64,000 nt of DNA from Serratia marcescens (GTDB lineage: Bacteria; Pseudomonadota; Gammaproteobacteria; Enterobacterales; Enterobacteriaceae). Below the pieces are notes generated by a model. It was not told where the DNA came from and did no database searches. It saw nothing but the letters and a program-made list of their open reading frames with translations. This document shows, one piece after another, positions 18,480-27,884 of the stretch; within the stretch, counting starts at the first letter, position 1, and each line of letters opens with the position of its first letter. A program made the position numbers and the translations under genes. Where the stretch lies: positions 95,798 through 159,797 of the forward strand of contig NZ_MJAO01000013.1 in NCBI RefSeq assembly GCF_001902635.1, in the 5' to 3' direction.

Positions 18480-19679
18480 GTGTTAAATCATTCTGTTAAT
18501 TCATCCTCCTCGCGCCGCTGGTTCAACCCCTTGCTGCTGGCGCTGGTGTTGATCGGCCTGAACATGCGGCCGCTGTTGACCTCGATTGGCCCGTTGCTGC
18601 CGACGCTGCGCCAGGCCACCGGGCTGAGCTTTGGCGGCGCGGCGCTGCTGACCACGCTGCCGGTGCTGATGATGGGCCTGATGGCGTTGGCGGGCGGCGC
18701 CATCAACCGGCTGTTCAGCGAACGCAGCGCCGTGGCGTTGAGCCTGCTGGCGATCGGGCTGGGCGCCCTCTGGCGCGAGCTGGCCCCCGGCAGCGTGCAG
18801 CTGCTGATGAGCGCGGTGCTGGGCGGGCTCGGCATCGGGGTGATCCAGGCGGTGATGCCCGGCATCATCAAGCATCATTTCCTCAAAAGCATGGCGCTGG
18901 TGGCCGGGCTGTGGTCGGCGGCGCTGATGGGCGGCGGCGGGCTGGGCGCGGCGATCACCCCGTGGTTGATGAGTGCGGGGCACGACTGGCACAGCGCGCT
19001 GGCCTGGTGGGCATTGCCGGCGCTGGTGGCGCTGCTGGCCTGGTGGCCGGTCAGCCGCGGGCTGTCGCGCCTGGGTGCGGCGGGCGAAAACCGTGGGCCA
19101 AGCCTGCTGCGCAACCGGCGCGCCTGGCTGCTCGGCGCCTATTTCGGCCTGATCAACGGCGGCTATACCAGCCTGATTGCGTGGCTGCCACCGTATTACA
19201 TGCAGCTCGGTTGGCAGCCGCAGGCCAGCGGTTCGCTGCTGGCACTGATGACCTTCGGCCAGGTCGTGGGCGCGCTGCTGCTGCCGGCGCTGGCGCGCAG
19301 TCATGACCGGCGGCCGCTGCTGCTGCTGGCGCTGATGATGCAACTGATCGGCTTTATCGGCCTGATTTACCTGCCGCAGACGCTGCCGTGGCTGTGGGTG
19401 CTGCTCTCCGGGCTAGGGCTGGGCGGCGCGTTCCCGCTGTGCCTGGTGCTGGCGCTCGATCACCTGCACCAGCCGGCGGCGGCCGGGCGACTGGTGGCCT
19501 TTATGCAGGGCGTCGGCTTCCTGCTGGCGGGCGTGACGCCCTATCTTTCCGGCCTGCTGCGCGACTACAGCGGCGGCTTCGTGCTGGACTGGCAGATCCA
19601 CGCGCTGCTGGTGGTGGTGCTGATCGCCATCACCTGGCGCTTCCATCCGCACAGCTACCGGCGGGCGTTCGCTGAATAA
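18480..19679 (+). CDS. CynX/NimT-family MFS transporter
   Basis: A 399-residue, 12-helix MFS protein. NPLLLALVLIGLNMRPLLTS and IGPLLPTLRQATGLSFGGAA near the start are typical of the CynX/NimT (YeaN) branch, which includes cyanate and 2-nitroimidazole transporters. The GTG at 18480 has AGGA 7 bases upstream; the frame also allows an ATG at 18459. Probable partner of the divergent LysR gene. The substrate is not predictable. Confidence 0.85.
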   Translation: MLNHSVNSSSSRRWFNPLLLALVLIGLNMRPLLTSIGPLLPTLRQATGLSFGGAALLTTLPVLMMGLMALAGGAINRLFSERSAVALSLLAIGLGALWRELAPGSVQLLMSAVLGGLGIGVIQAVMPGIIKHHFLKSMALVAGLWSAALMGGGGLGAAITPWLMSAGHDWHSALAWWALPALVALLAWWPVSRGLSRLGAAGENRGPSLLRNRRAWLLGAYFGLINGGYTSLIAWLPPYYMQLGWQPQASGSLLALMTFGQVVGALLLPALARSHDRRPLLLLALMMQLIGFIGLIYLPQTLPWLWVLLSGLGLGGAFPLCLVLALDHLHQPAAAGRLVAFMQGVGFLLAGVTPYLSGLLRDYSGGFVLDWQIHALLVVVLIAITWRFHPHSYRRAFAE

Positions 19680-19754
19680 TATTTCTGTCATTGCCGCTCC
19701 CTATAGTGACGTTGCTTTTACTTCTGGGCGATAACAACGAAAAGGGACAATGAC

Positions 19755-21098
19755 ATGCACAACACCAAAACCCGGCTGGCGCTGCTGGTCGGCTGCATGG
19801 CGCTGAGCGCCAACCTGTGGGCCGAAGCGCAGCCGGTACCGGCGACGCTGGCCGGGCATGCGCTGCTGCCGGTGAAATCCGCCGTTTCCACGCCGAAGGA
19901 TGCGCCGAGCGATCTGCAGCAGAGCGGTAAGTACACCAGCGGCAAACGCGTCACCGAGCTGGGCAGCGTGGCGGGCAAATCCGCCGATCGCCTGACCGGC
20001 CTCGGCCTGCCGATCAACGGCCAGCCGCTGCAGGGCCACTCCGGCATCAAACACATGCCCGACGGCACCTACTGGGTGCTGACCGACAACGGCTTCGGCA
20101 GCAAAGCCAATTCGCCGGACGCCATGCTGTACCTCAATCACTACAAGATCGATTTCAAAGACGGCACGGTCGCGCCGCTGAAGACGGTGTTCCTGCACGA
20201 TCCGGATAAAAAAGTGCCGTTCCACATCATCAACGAGAGCACCGATAAGCGTTATCTGACCGGCAGCGATTTCGATCCGGAAAGCTTCCAGTTTGCCGAC
20301 GATGCCCTGTGGATCGGCGAAGAATTCGGGCCTTACCTGATCAAGGCCGACCTGAACGGCAAGGTGCTGGCGGTGTTCGACACCCAGGTGGACGGCAAGG
20401 TGGTGAAATCGCCGGACAACCCGACGCTGACCCTGCCGGGTGCACCGGACGGCAAACAGAACTTCCAGGTGGCGCGTTCCAAGGGCTTTGAAGGCATGGC
20501 CGCCTCGCCGGACGGCAGCAAGCTGTACCCGCTGCTGGAAGGGGCGCTGTGGGACGGCGAGCAGTTCGAGAACGTCGGCGGAAAACGCTACCTGCGGGTG
20601 CTGGAGTTCGACGTGAAACAGCAGGCCTGGACCGGCCGCAGCTGGCAGTACGTGCTGGAAGACAACCAGAACGCCATCGGCGACTTCAACATGATCGACG
20701 CCACCCACGGGCTGGTGATCGAGCGCGACAACGGCGAAGGCACGCCGGATAAAGCCTGCGCCGCCGGTGCGCCGACCGACAACTGCTTCAGCCAGGTAGC
20801 CAAGTTTAAGCGGGTATATAAAATCGCCTTCTCGGATGCCAACGTCGGCAAACCGGTCGAGAAACTGGGCTATATCGACCTGATGAACATTCAGGATCCG
20901 AACAAGCTGGCGCGCAAGCCGCTGAACGACGGCGTGCTGACCTTCCCGTTCTTCACCATCGAGAACGTGGACGTGGTGGACGCCAACCACATCATCGTCG
21001 GCAACGACAACAACTTCCCGTTCTCTTCCAGCCGCCAGCCCAATATGGCGGATGACAACGAGTTCATCCTGCTGGACGTGAAGGATTTCCTGAAGTAG
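19755..21098 (+). CDS. Secreted esterase-like/phytase-like protein
   Basis: A 447-residue protein with a Sec signal peptide (residues 1-23, ending in LWAEA) followed by a phytase-like beta-propeller domain (esterase-like activity of phytase family). Typical segments are GHSGIKHMPDGTYWVLTDNG, DPESFQFADDALWIGEEFGP and GFEGMAASPDGSKLYPLLEG, and later VIERDNGEG. Members are periplasmic or secreted phosphoesterases. AAAGGGACA precedes the ATG. The active-site residues are not certain enough to name, and the substrate is unknown. Confidence 0.8.
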   Translation: MHNTKTRLALLVGCMALSANLWAEAQPVPATLAGHALLPVKSAVSTPKDAPSDLQQSGKYTSGKRVTELGSVAGKSADRLTGLGLPINGQPLQGHSGIKHMPDGTYWVLTDNGFGSKANSPDAMLYLNHYKIDFKDGTVAPLKTVFLHDPDKKVPFHIINESTDKRYLTGSDFDPESFQFADDALWIGEEFGPYLIKADLNGKVLAVFDTQVDGKVVKSPDNPTLTLPGAPDGKQNFQVARSKGFEGMAASPDGSKLYPLLEGALWDGEQFENVGGKRYLRVLEFDVKQQAWTGRSWQYVLEDNQNAIGDFNMIDATHGLVIERDNGEGTPDKACAAGAPTDNCFSQVAKFKRVYKIAFSDANVGKPVEKLGYIDLMNIQDPNKLARKPLNDGVLTFPFFTIENVDVVDANHIIVGNDNNFPFSSSRQPNMADDNEFILLDVKDFLK

Positions 21099-21106
21099 CG
21101 CTCCCC

Positions 21107-21128
21107 GGCCGCCGAATCGCCGGCGGCC
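21107..21128 (+). terminator. Hairpin after the phytase-like gene
   Basis: GGCCGCCG pairs with CGGCGGCC across a short loop, followed by GCCATTT. The T-tract is poor, so this may be only a weak terminator. Confidence 0.45.
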
Positions 21129-21140
21129 GCCATTTCCCGC

Positions 21141-21169
21141 TTAGCGCAGCGAACAAACTGCGCTATAAT
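21141..21169 (+). promoter_or_regulatory. Promoter of selC
   Basis: TATAAT at 21164-21169 and TTAGCG at 21141-21146 are 17 bases apart, with a GC-rich stretch (AGCGCC) right after the -10, as in stable-RNA promoters. The tRNA begins 27 bases after the -10. Confidence 0.7.
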
Positions 21170-21195
21170 CAGCGCCTTGCTTCTCCCTTCTCCAA

Positions 21196-21290
21196 GGAAG
21201 ATCCTCGTCCCCGGTGGGGCGGCCGGACTTCAAATCCGGTTGGGGCCGCCAGCGGTCCTGGGCAGGTTCGACTCCTGTGATCTTCCGCCA
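21196..21290 (+). tRNA. selC: tRNA-Sec (UCA anticodon)
   Basis: A 95-base tRNA very close to E. coli selC. It has GGAAGAT at the 5' end pairing with ATCTTCC at the 3' end (8-base acceptor stem), CTTCAAA in the anticodon loop (UCA anticodon), a long variable arm, the TTCGA T-loop and an encoded GCCA end. The 3' part is the integration site of the island, and the gene remains intact after insertion. It completes the Sec set with selA and selB and serves fdoG. Confidence 0.98.
21269..21290 (+). other. attL (3' end of selC)
   Basis: These are the last 22 bases of the tRNA gene, CGACTCCTGTGATCT followed by TCCGCCA. The same sequence recurs at the far end of the island at 46962-46982 with one T missing. 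Confidence 0.88.
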
Positions 21291-21369
21291 TTCGAGTTCT
21301 TCTGAAGTCTCCTAAAATCAATAAATCCCCTGCTAACACTAGATAAATAGACCGTTATCATCTACGAGT

Positions 21370-21399
21370 GTCAACCGACGTCAACCGACGTCAACTGGA
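21370..21399 (+). repeat. Three 10-base iterons upstream of the integrase
   Basis: GTCAACCGAC occurs twice in direct tandem and is followed by a degenerate third copy, GTCAACTGGA. Position between attL and int suggests arm-type recombinase or excisionase binding sites. Confidence 0.65.
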
Positions 21400-21412
21400 A
21401 TCAATACGATTA

Positions 21413-21435
21413 TGGGGGCATAATGGGGGGCATGG
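21413..21435 (+). repeat. Left GGGGGCAT tandem, matching a copy beside attR
   Basis: Two copies of GGGGGCAT lie 4 bases apart in a 23-base block. The block recurs at 46884-46906 with one mismatch, inside the right end of the island and in the same orientation. It overlaps the region just before the integrase start. A recombination arm site is inferred. Confidence 0.7.
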
Positions 21436-21463
21436 AATGGATGCTAGTCTGGAGATGCCCCCA

Positions 21464-22678
21464 ATGAAGCTAACAGCACGACAAGTAGACACAGCCAAGC
21501 CAAAAGAGAAGCCTTACAAGCTCTCAGATGGCGGTGGTCTGTATCTGGAAGTTGCCCCCAATGGCTCTCGCTATTGGCGTATGAAATACCGTATCAACGG
21601 TAAAGAAAAACGTCTTTCCTTTGGTGTTTACCCTATTGTTTCGCTGGCGGTTGCACGAGACGAGAGAGAAAAAGCAAAGAGGATACTCGCTGCCGGTGGT
21701 GATCCTGGGGAAGTAAAGAAAGCAGGGAAGTTGGCTCAGAAGCTCTCTATAGAGAATACCTTCGAAGCGATTGCCAGAGAGTGGCATAAATCCAAGGCCG
21801 ACCGTTGGTCACTGCGCTACCGTGATGAAATCATTGATACCTTCGAGAAGGATATTTTCCCCTTTATCGGGAAGCGGCCTATAGCAGAAATCAAGCCGAT
21901 GGAGCTACTGGAAACGCTGAAGCGTATGGAAAAGCGTGGTGCGTTGGAGAAGATGCGCAAAGTACGCCAGCGCTGTGGTGAGGTGTTCCGTTATGCCATT
22001 ATCACCGGACGGGCCGAGTATAACCCTGCACCCGATCTGGCCTCAGCCCTAACTCCGCCGAAGAAACAACATTTCCCTTTCCTGACGGCTCAGGAGTTGC
22101 CTTATTTTCTCAACGACTTAGCGGGCTATACCGGCAGCGTCATCACCAAAACGGCTACCCGCATTATCATGCTGACGGGCGTCAGAACCCAGGAACTGAG
22201 GTTTGCGCGCTGGCAGGATATCGATCTCGATAAAGGCATGTGGAACATACCGCCAGAAGTGATGAAAATGAAGCGACCACACGTCGTCCCTCTATCAACG
22301 CAAGTTGTCGACCTATTCGATTCTCTTAGACCTATTACGGGTGCTTATCCCTTGGTATTCATTGGGAGAAACGATCACCGTAAGCCAATCAGCAAAGAAA
22401 GCGTGAATCAGGTTATCGAGCTGCTGGGTTACAAGGGGCGGCTGACAGGGCACGGTTTCCGCCACACGATGAGCACCATCTTGCATGAGCAGGGTTATAA
22501 CTCGGCCTGGATTGAGACGCAGCTTGCCCACGTGGATAAGAACAGTATCCGTGGCACGTACAACCACGCTAAGTACCTGGATGGGAGACGAGAGATGCTG
22601 CAGTGGTATGCCGACTATATGGACAACTTAGAGCGCGGTGGGAATGTGGTGCATGGGGAGTTTGGGTGCCGTGCTTAG
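21464..22678 (+). CDS. P4-type tyrosine integrase
   Basis: A 404-residue tyrosine recombinase that would insert and excise the island at selC. The N-terminal DUF4102-type domain begins MKLTARQVDTAKPKEKPYKL and continues DGGGLYLEVAPNGSRYWRMK. Catalytic residues seen are Arg in TGVRTQELR (about 241), His-x-x-Arg in HGFRHTM (330-333), His in AHVDKNS and Tyr in RGTYNHAKY (366). The ATG at 21464 has GGAG 9 bases upstream and gives the usual N-terminus; longer in-frame starts exist. All catalytic residues are present, so it looks functional. Confidence 0.93.
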   Translation: MKLTARQVDTAKPKEKPYKLSDGGGLYLEVAPNGSRYWRMKYRINGKEKRLSFGVYPIVSLAVARDEREKAKRILAAGGDPGEVKKAGKLAQKLSIENTFEAIAREWHKSKADRWSLRYRDEIIDTFEKDIFPFIGKRPIAEIKPMELLETLKRMEKRGALEKMRKVRQRCGEVFRYAIITGRAEYNPAPDLASALTPPKKQHFPFLTAQELPYFLNDLAGYTGSVITKTATRIIMLTGVRTQELRFARWQDIDLDKGMWNIPPEVMKMKRPHVVPLSTQVVDLFDSLRPITGAYPLVFIGRNDHRKPISKESVNQVIELLGYKGRLTGHGFRHTMSTILHEQGYNSAWIETQLAHVDKNSIRGTYNHAKYLDGRREMLQWYADYMDNLERGGNVVHGEFGCRA

Positions 22679-22706
22679 CTTAGCGTGGGTTTTTCTTAAT
22701 TAGATC

Positions 22707-22745
22707 AACAGTGCTAGAGCGAAAGCTCTGGCACTGTTAGTTTCA
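22707..22745 (+). terminator. Hairpin terminator after the integrase
   Basis: AACAGTGCTAGAGC pairs with GCTCTGGCACTGTT (14 base pairs including one T-G wobble) around a GAAA tetraloop, followed by a short T-rich stretch (AGTTTC). Very stable, although the T-tract is weak. Confidence 0.7.
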
Positions 22746-22817
22746 GCAGCCACTTGTTTTTTTTCGGTGAGATAATGGAAGGTTTGTGCTGGGTTGGTGA
22801 CCGTAATCACCGCCGGA

Positions 22818-23037
22818 ACCGATGATCGCGAACGCCGTCAAAAAAGTAATGCGTGTGATGGGCTATGATACCTAGGTTGAAATTGCGGACGTATTGTCAG
22901 CGCCAAGGTTTTTGACCATATTTCAGAACGATAGCTTGTAGTTCGTTGATTGAGCCGGGATTGTGGTCGAAGGATGCGGTAGAGCAGCAGATGAGTCACC
23001 AGGAGCGTAACTCCAAGCTAATGCTGCAGGGGGGCTG
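22818..23037 (+). pseudogene. Remnant of a second P4-type integrase
   Basis: Decayed coding sequence in the gap after int. One frame reads MIANAVKKVMRVMGYDT and then a stop (22821 onward), matching the segment before the catalytic HGFR box of P4 integrases. Another frame at about 22951-23037 reads IEPGLWSKDAVEQQMSHQER and stops soon after, matching the segment after that box (typical form GLW..DAIERQ..HxERN). The catalytic tyrosine region is lost. The surviving residues differ from the intact neighbour, so it is from another element, not a duplication. Confidence 0.7.
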
Positions 23038-23071
23038 ATTTTCTTGATGCAACCGAGGTAACGCCTTGGAA

Positions 23072-23098
23072 CTACTCGATAATATTTTCTTCGAGTAG
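23072..23098. promoter_or_regulatory. Inverted repeat upstream of the methyltransferase
   Basis: CTACTCGA and TCGAGTAG form a perfect 8-base inverted repeat around an AT-rich 11-base centre, ending 48 bases before the methyltransferase ATG. A regulator site is plausible, as restriction-type operons are often controlled, but no controller gene was recognised nearby. Confidence 0.45.
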
Positions 23099-23146
23099 AA
23101 TGAGTGCATCATCCTCTGCGGATATTGTAGTTTTTAAGGAATAACA

Positions 23147-25825
23147 ATGGCTGTTAATCAGGCGAAGATTTTTGAACATCTCGAACAACTTGTAGAAAAC
23201 TCTGAGAAAAATGAATTTATCTATGGCTTTTTGACCGCTTTTGAGTTCCCTAAAGCTACCTTAAGCCTGATTCGGCAAGGCGGAGCGAGAAATGTTGCGA
23301 AAGAGCCTGGACACGTCGCGTTAAAAAATAAGCTCTATTACCAACCGGTGGTTGATAGTGATGATATCGAATCTGCTTTTGAGCAACGTATTATCGATAC
23401 GACCATAGAGAAAAATAAGATCCGCTTCGTTCTGACGACAAATTTTGTTCGCTTTTTAGCCTGGGACACACTGACGCAGGATCGCCTCGACATTGAGTTT
23501 GAAGAATTACCGCGCAATTACGGTTTTTTCTTACCGCTGGTCGGGCTGGAGAAGGCTATTCTTAACAGCGAAAACCCTGCTGATGTGAAAGCTGCTGAGA
23601 AAATGGGAAAGTTGTTTGACCTTATCAAAGCGCGTAATGATCTAAGCAAAGCAGAAGATATTCATGCACTTAATGCCTTCCTTACTCGTTTGTTGTTTTG
23701 CTTCTTTGCTGAAGACACTGGAATCTTTGAAAAAGGCCAATTCACATCCGCAGTAAAAAGCTACACCGCCGAAGATGGCAGTGATTTAGATCAGTTTCTG
23801 ACAGACCTGTTTGCCGTGATGAACAGCAAACCGAATAGTAAATTACGCCAGTCACTTCCCATTCATTTGACCGTCTTCCCCTATGTTAATGGTGGCTTAT
23901 TCGCCAGTGATGAGCCTGTTCCAGAGTTGGGGTTAAAGGGGCGCCGTATCTTACTTGAATGCAGTGCAATGGACTGGAGCGCGATTAATCCCGATATTTT
24001 CGGCAGCATGTTCCAGGCGGTGATTGATGTTAAGCAGCGTAGTCGTTTAGGCCAACATTACACCTCCTACAGTAACATTATGAAGGTCATAAAACCTCTG
24101 TTCCTTGAACCACTGCGTTCAGAACTGGAAAAGCAACGCACAAATACTAATGGTCTTAAGCGATTGCTTCTCCGTCTGGGGGAAATAAAGGTTTTTGACC
24201 CCGCGTGTGGCTCAGGGAATTTCTTGATTGTTGCCTATAAAGAGCTGCGTCTACTGGAAATTGATGTTATCCAGGCTCTTTTGCAATGTGACCCGCAATC
24301 CATCTTTATGAGCGGTCTCCATCTTGACCAATTCTACGGCATCGAGATCGATGATTTTGCCTGTGAGATAGCGCGCCTGTCTCTCTGGCTTGCGGAGCAT
24401 CAGTTAAATAAACAGTGGGAAGAACATATCGGATCTGCTCCACCAGCGTTACCGTTGCGTTCATCAGGTAAAATTTGGAGTGGTAATAGCCTTCAAACAG
24501 ACTGGCAGACCGTGTGTCCAAAAGGCGTTGATGATGAAGTTTATGTGATTGGTAACCCGCCGTTTTTAGGTACGTTAGGCCGTTCTGATGAACAGCGTGC
24601 TGATATGCAGGCTGTATTTAGCGGTTTCAAATCATTAGGATATTTGGATTTTGTTGCCTGTTGGTTCTGGAAGGGAGCACAGTATATCCAGAACAGTCGT
24701 GCTGAACTGGCGCTTGTGGCTACCAATTCTCTCTGCCAGGGTGAACAGGTTGCAACACTCTGGCCTTCCATATTCGGGCTAGGACTGAGTATTCATATTG
24801 CATATCCCACTTTTACATGGGCGAACAATGCTCGTGATAAAGCAGCAGTACATGTGGTCATTGTTGGTGTTTCCGGACGAAGCAAAATTCGTCAACTTTA
24901 CCAACAAATTGACGGACAGTGGCACAGTAAGCAGGTGAGCAATATCAGTCCTTACCTGGTTGAAGGCAGTAATATTGCTGTGGTAGCAAAAACCAAACCA
25001 ATGGTGAGTGGTGTGCCTCCTTTGTTATTTGGTAATAAACCTACCGATGGTGGTCACTTGCTGATGAGTCGGGCTGAACGTGATGCCTTACTCACACTGG
25101 AGCCCCAAACTGTCCGCTGGATAAAAAAAGTGCTGGGGGCGGATGAGTTCCTTAATGGTAAGGAACGTTGGTGTCTGTGGCTTCTAGATGCTACAGAGAA
25201 CGATATTCAACTCATGCCTGAAGTCCAGAGGCGTATTGAAAAAATTCGGGCATTGCGGATCAAGGCTGGACATTCAGCAGCCCTCAAAATGGCAAAGAAA
25301 CCACATATTTTTATGCAGGTTAGCCAACCTGAATCCGGTGATTATATCCTGATACCTAGCGTTTCATCCGAGCGACGAACCTATGTGCCTATAGGCTTTT
25401 ATGATGCGAGTGTAATTTCAACCAATCTGAATTACATTCTCCCGAATGGCACCTTATATGAATTTGCTATTCTAACCTCATTAATGCACAACGACTGGAT
25501 GCGATTAGTCGCAGGACGTTTGAAAAGCGATTATCGTTATTCGGCAAAAGTGGTTTACAACACCTTCCCGTGGCCTAAGACGAACGATGCGCAGCGTAAA
25601 TCTATTATTGCGCAGGCAAAGACTGTGCTATTGATGCGTGAGAATTATCCAGAAAACACGTTGGCGGAGTTATATGATCCACTTAAGATGCCTGCGGATC
25701 TTTTGGAAGCCCATCAGACGCTGGATCAGGCCGTTGATCGTCTTTACCGTGAAAAGCCATTTAAGGACGCCACTGAGCGTTTGAGCTTCCTGTTAGAACG
25801 CTACGAAGCTCTGACTAAGGCATAA
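23147..25825 (+). CDS. MmeI-like class I DNA methyltransferase
   Basis: An 892-residue protein related to the methyltransferase part of type IIG (MmeI-like) enzymes. Motif X-like GQHYTSYSN is near residue 300, SAM-binding motif I VFDPACGSGNFL near 349, and catalytic motif IV IGNPPFLG near 469 (NPPF, N6-adenine type). The C-terminal third would be the target-recognition region. The N-terminus has the family's FLTTNF-like strand and DIEFEELPRNYGFFLPL but no D...ExK nuclease motif: the equivalent segment reads LKNKLYYQP. It therefore probably methylates without cutting. AAGGAATAACA precedes the ATG. First gene of a three-gene set with helicase and GIY-YIG nuclease. Expected to mark host DNA. Confidence 0.85.
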   Translation: MAVNQAKIFEHLEQLVENSEKNEFIYGFLTAFEFPKATLSLIRQGGARNVAKEPGHVALKNKLYYQPVVDSDDIESAFEQRIIDTTIEKNKIRFVLTTNFVRFLAWDTLTQDRLDIEFEELPRNYGFFLPLVGLEKAILNSENPADVKAAEKMGKLFDLIKARNDLSKAEDIHALNAFLTRLLFCFFAEDTGIFEKGQFTSAVKSYTAEDGSDLDQFLTDLFAVMNSKPNSKLRQSLPIHLTVFPYVNGGLFASDEPVPELGLKGRRILLECSAMDWSAINPDIFGSMFQAVIDVKQRSRLGQHYTSYSNIMKVIKPLFLEPLRSELEKQRTNTNGLKRLLLRLGEIKVFDPACGSGNFLIVAYKELRLLEIDVIQALLQCDPQSIFMSGLHLDQFYGIEIDDFACEIARLSLWLAEHQLNKQWEEHIGSAPPALPLRSSGKIWSGNSLQTDWQTVCPKGVDDEVYVIGNPPFLGTLGRSDEQRADMQAVFSGFKSLGYLDFVACWFWKGAQYIQNSRAELALVATNSLCQGEQVATLWPSIFGLGLSIHIAYPTFTWANNARDKAAVHVVIVGVSGRSKIRQLYQQIDGQWHSKQVSNISPYLVEGSNIAVVAKTKPMVSGVPPLLFGNKPTDGGHLLMSRAERDALLTLEPQTVRWIKKVLGADEFLNGKERWCLWLLDATENDIQLMPEVQRRIEKIRALRIKAGHSAALKMAKKPHIFMQVSQPESGDYILIPSVSSERRTYVPIGFYDASVISTNLNYILPNGTLYEFAILTSLMHNDWMRLVAGRLKSDYRYSAKVVYNTFPWPKTNDAQRKSIIAQAKTVLLMRENYPENTLAELYDPLKMPADLLEAHQTLDQAVDRLYREKPFKDATERLSFLLERYEALTKA

Positions 25826-25865
25826 GGTTTCGCTCTGCCAGCCAGGGCTTACAGAGGATTGCATT

Positions 25866-27881
25866 GTGGAAAATATTTTACAGGTTACGTACGGGCAGAC
25901 CGGGAAAAGTGCGAGTCTTAATGAGCTTGGTATGCGGGAAATGCAGGCTCGAGCATTTGAGCAGCGCAACAGCCCTTATCTACTTATCAAGGCTCCACCA
26001 GCGTCTGGTAAATCAAGAGCATTAATGTTCCTTGCTCTGGATAAACTCGTCAATCAGGGGCTACGAAAATCTATTGTTGCGGTCCCTGAAATGTCTATCG
26101 GAGGTTCGTTTAAAAATACTGAACTTACGAAGCACGGTTTCTTTGCTGACTGGAAGGTAAAACCTGAAAATAATCTGTGCATTGGCGGCGGAGAGGCTGG
26201 GAAGGTTGAAGCCTTTAAACGATTTATGGCGAGTCCTGACGACCTTCTGGTTTGTACTCATGCCACCCTGCGTTTTGCTTTCGATAAGCTGAATGTTGAA
26301 TCGTTTAATGACTGCCTGGTTGCAATTGATGAGTTCCATCACGTCTCTGCGGATGAAAACAACCGTTTGGGTAATCTGATTGATGCTCTGATGAAAGGTT
26401 CTAATGCACATATTGTTGCAATGACTGGTTCTTACTTCCGAGGGGATGCCGTACCCATTCTGCAACCCGAAGATGAAGCTCAGTTCACGAAAGTGACCTA
26501 TACCTACTACGAACAGCTCAATGGGTACCAGTATTTAAAATCTTTAGGCATTGGCTACCATTTTTATCAGGGTCCTTACATCAAGGCACTACCCTCGGTG
26601 CTTGATGTTAGCAAGAAAACCATCATCCATATTCCCAATGTTAATTCCGGCGAATCAACAAAAGATAAACATGCCGAGGTTGATGCCATCTTGGATGCAT
26701 TGGGTGAGGTGCAACAGCAAGAGCCAGATACCGGTATCTATCGTGTAAAACGCAAAGGTGATGGAAAACTGTTGCGCGTGGCGAACCTCGTAGATGATAA
26801 CCCAGCGGAAAGGCCGAAGGTTCAGGCGTATCTGCGTAACATCCAGTCTGCTGAGGATATGGATATCATCATTGCATTAGGTATGGCGAAAGAGGGATTT
26901 GACTGGCCTTTCTGTGAACATGTGCTGACGATTGGTTATCGCAGTTCTATGACTGAAATCGTGCAGATTATTGGGCGTGCTACACGAGATTGCGAAGGTA
27001 AGACCCACGCGCAGTTTACCAACCTTATAGCTCAACCAGATGCGCAAGATGATGACGTTAAAGTGTCGGTAAACAACATGCTTAAGGCCATCACCACCTC
27101 TTTACTAATGGAGCAAATCATGGCTCCAAACATTCAATTTAAACCGCGCTCTCAATGGGCTGGTGAGCCGCTGCCTGCCAATACGGTTCTGGTTGATGAT
27201 CATGCATTACCGGTATCAGACAAGGTGCTGACAATCCTTAACGGCGGAAAAAACGAGATCCTGGCAGCCTTAATGGCGAATGAGCAGGTGGTTAAAGAGG
27301 CTATCACTGAATCAACACCGCCTGAAGTGATCACTCAGGTAGTGTTACCATCGGTGATACAAACTCTGCACCCTGACTTGACTGAGTACGAACTAGAACA
27401 AGTGCGCAGTGGTCTTTTGCAGAGTCTTTTTGTGAGGCAATGTGGTGGTCTTATTGATGAAGCCGATTTACCGCCGGATGCCATTATCGATAACCACCCA
27501 AGCCAGCGTACCGGCAATTCGAATGACTCATTAAACGTTAGCCATCAATTTTTAAAAATGGGTGATAAATTCATCAATATTGAAAATCTGAATATTGACT
27601 TGATTGATGTGGTGAATCCTTTTCATGGTGCTTACGAGATTTTGTCAAAATCAGTCACCGCGACGATGCTAAAAACGATTCAGGAAGCAGTCAGAGCAAA
27701 TCAGGCGCAGGTATCTGAGGAAGAAGCAGTGATGCTCTGGCCCAGAATTAAAGCGTTTGCCAGTGAACATCAGCGGGAGCCATCACTAAATGCCAGCGAT
27801 GCGATAGAGGTTCGTTATGCTGAAGCATTGGCCTACATCAGAAAAATGAAACAGCAGCGCGCTGTGCGACAGGAGCCGTAA
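25866..27881 (+). CDS. DEAD/DEAH-type helicase (SF2)
   Basis: A 671-residue SF2 ATPase. Walker A is APPASGKS (residues 43-50), Walker B is the unusual AIDEFHHV (about 150, DEFH rather than DEAH), motif III is MTGSYFRG (about 187) and motif VI is VQIIGRATRD (about 363). The C-terminal 270 residues are not a recognised helicase domain and may bind partners or DNA. It starts 40 bases after the methyltransferase stop and is followed 3 bases later by the GIY-YIG gene, so it is co-transcribed. In restriction-type systems such motors translocate DNA for the nuclease; that role here is inferred. Confidence 0.85.
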   Translation: MENILQVTYGQTGKSASLNELGMREMQARAFEQRNSPYLLIKAPPASGKSRALMFLALDKLVNQGLRKSIVAVPEMSIGGSFKNTELTKHGFFADWKVKPENNLCIGGGEAGKVEAFKRFMASPDDLLVCTHATLRFAFDKLNVESFNDCLVAIDEFHHVSADENNRLGNLIDALMKGSNAHIVAMTGSYFRGDAVPILQPEDEAQFTKVTYTYYEQLNGYQYLKSLGIGYHFYQGPYIKALPSVLDVSKKTIIHIPNVNSGESTKDKHAEVDAILDALGEVQQQEPDTGIYRVKRKGDGKLLRVANLVDDNPAERPKVQAYLRNIQSAEDMDIIIALGMAKEGFDWPFCEHVLTIGYRSSMTEIVQIIGRATRDCEGKTHAQFTNLIAQPDAQDDDVKVSVNNMLKAITTSLLMEQIMAPNIQFKPRSQWAGEPLPANTVLVDDHALPVSDKVLTILNGGKNEILAALMANEQVVKEAITESTPPEVITQVVLPSVIQTLHPDLTEYELEQVRSGLLQSLFVRQCGGLIDEADLPPDAIIDNHPSQRTGNSNDSLNVSHQFLKMGDKFINIENLNIDLIDVVNPFHGAYEILSKSVTATMLKTIQEAVRANQAQVSEEEAVMLWPRIKAFASEHQREPSLNASDAIEVRYAEALAYIRKMKQQRAVRQEP

Positions 27882-27884
27882 CTT

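Noticed and set aside
21370..21399. CRISPR-like array
   Set aside because: Only three short contiguous repeats with no spacers; better explained as iterons. No cas gene in the window.
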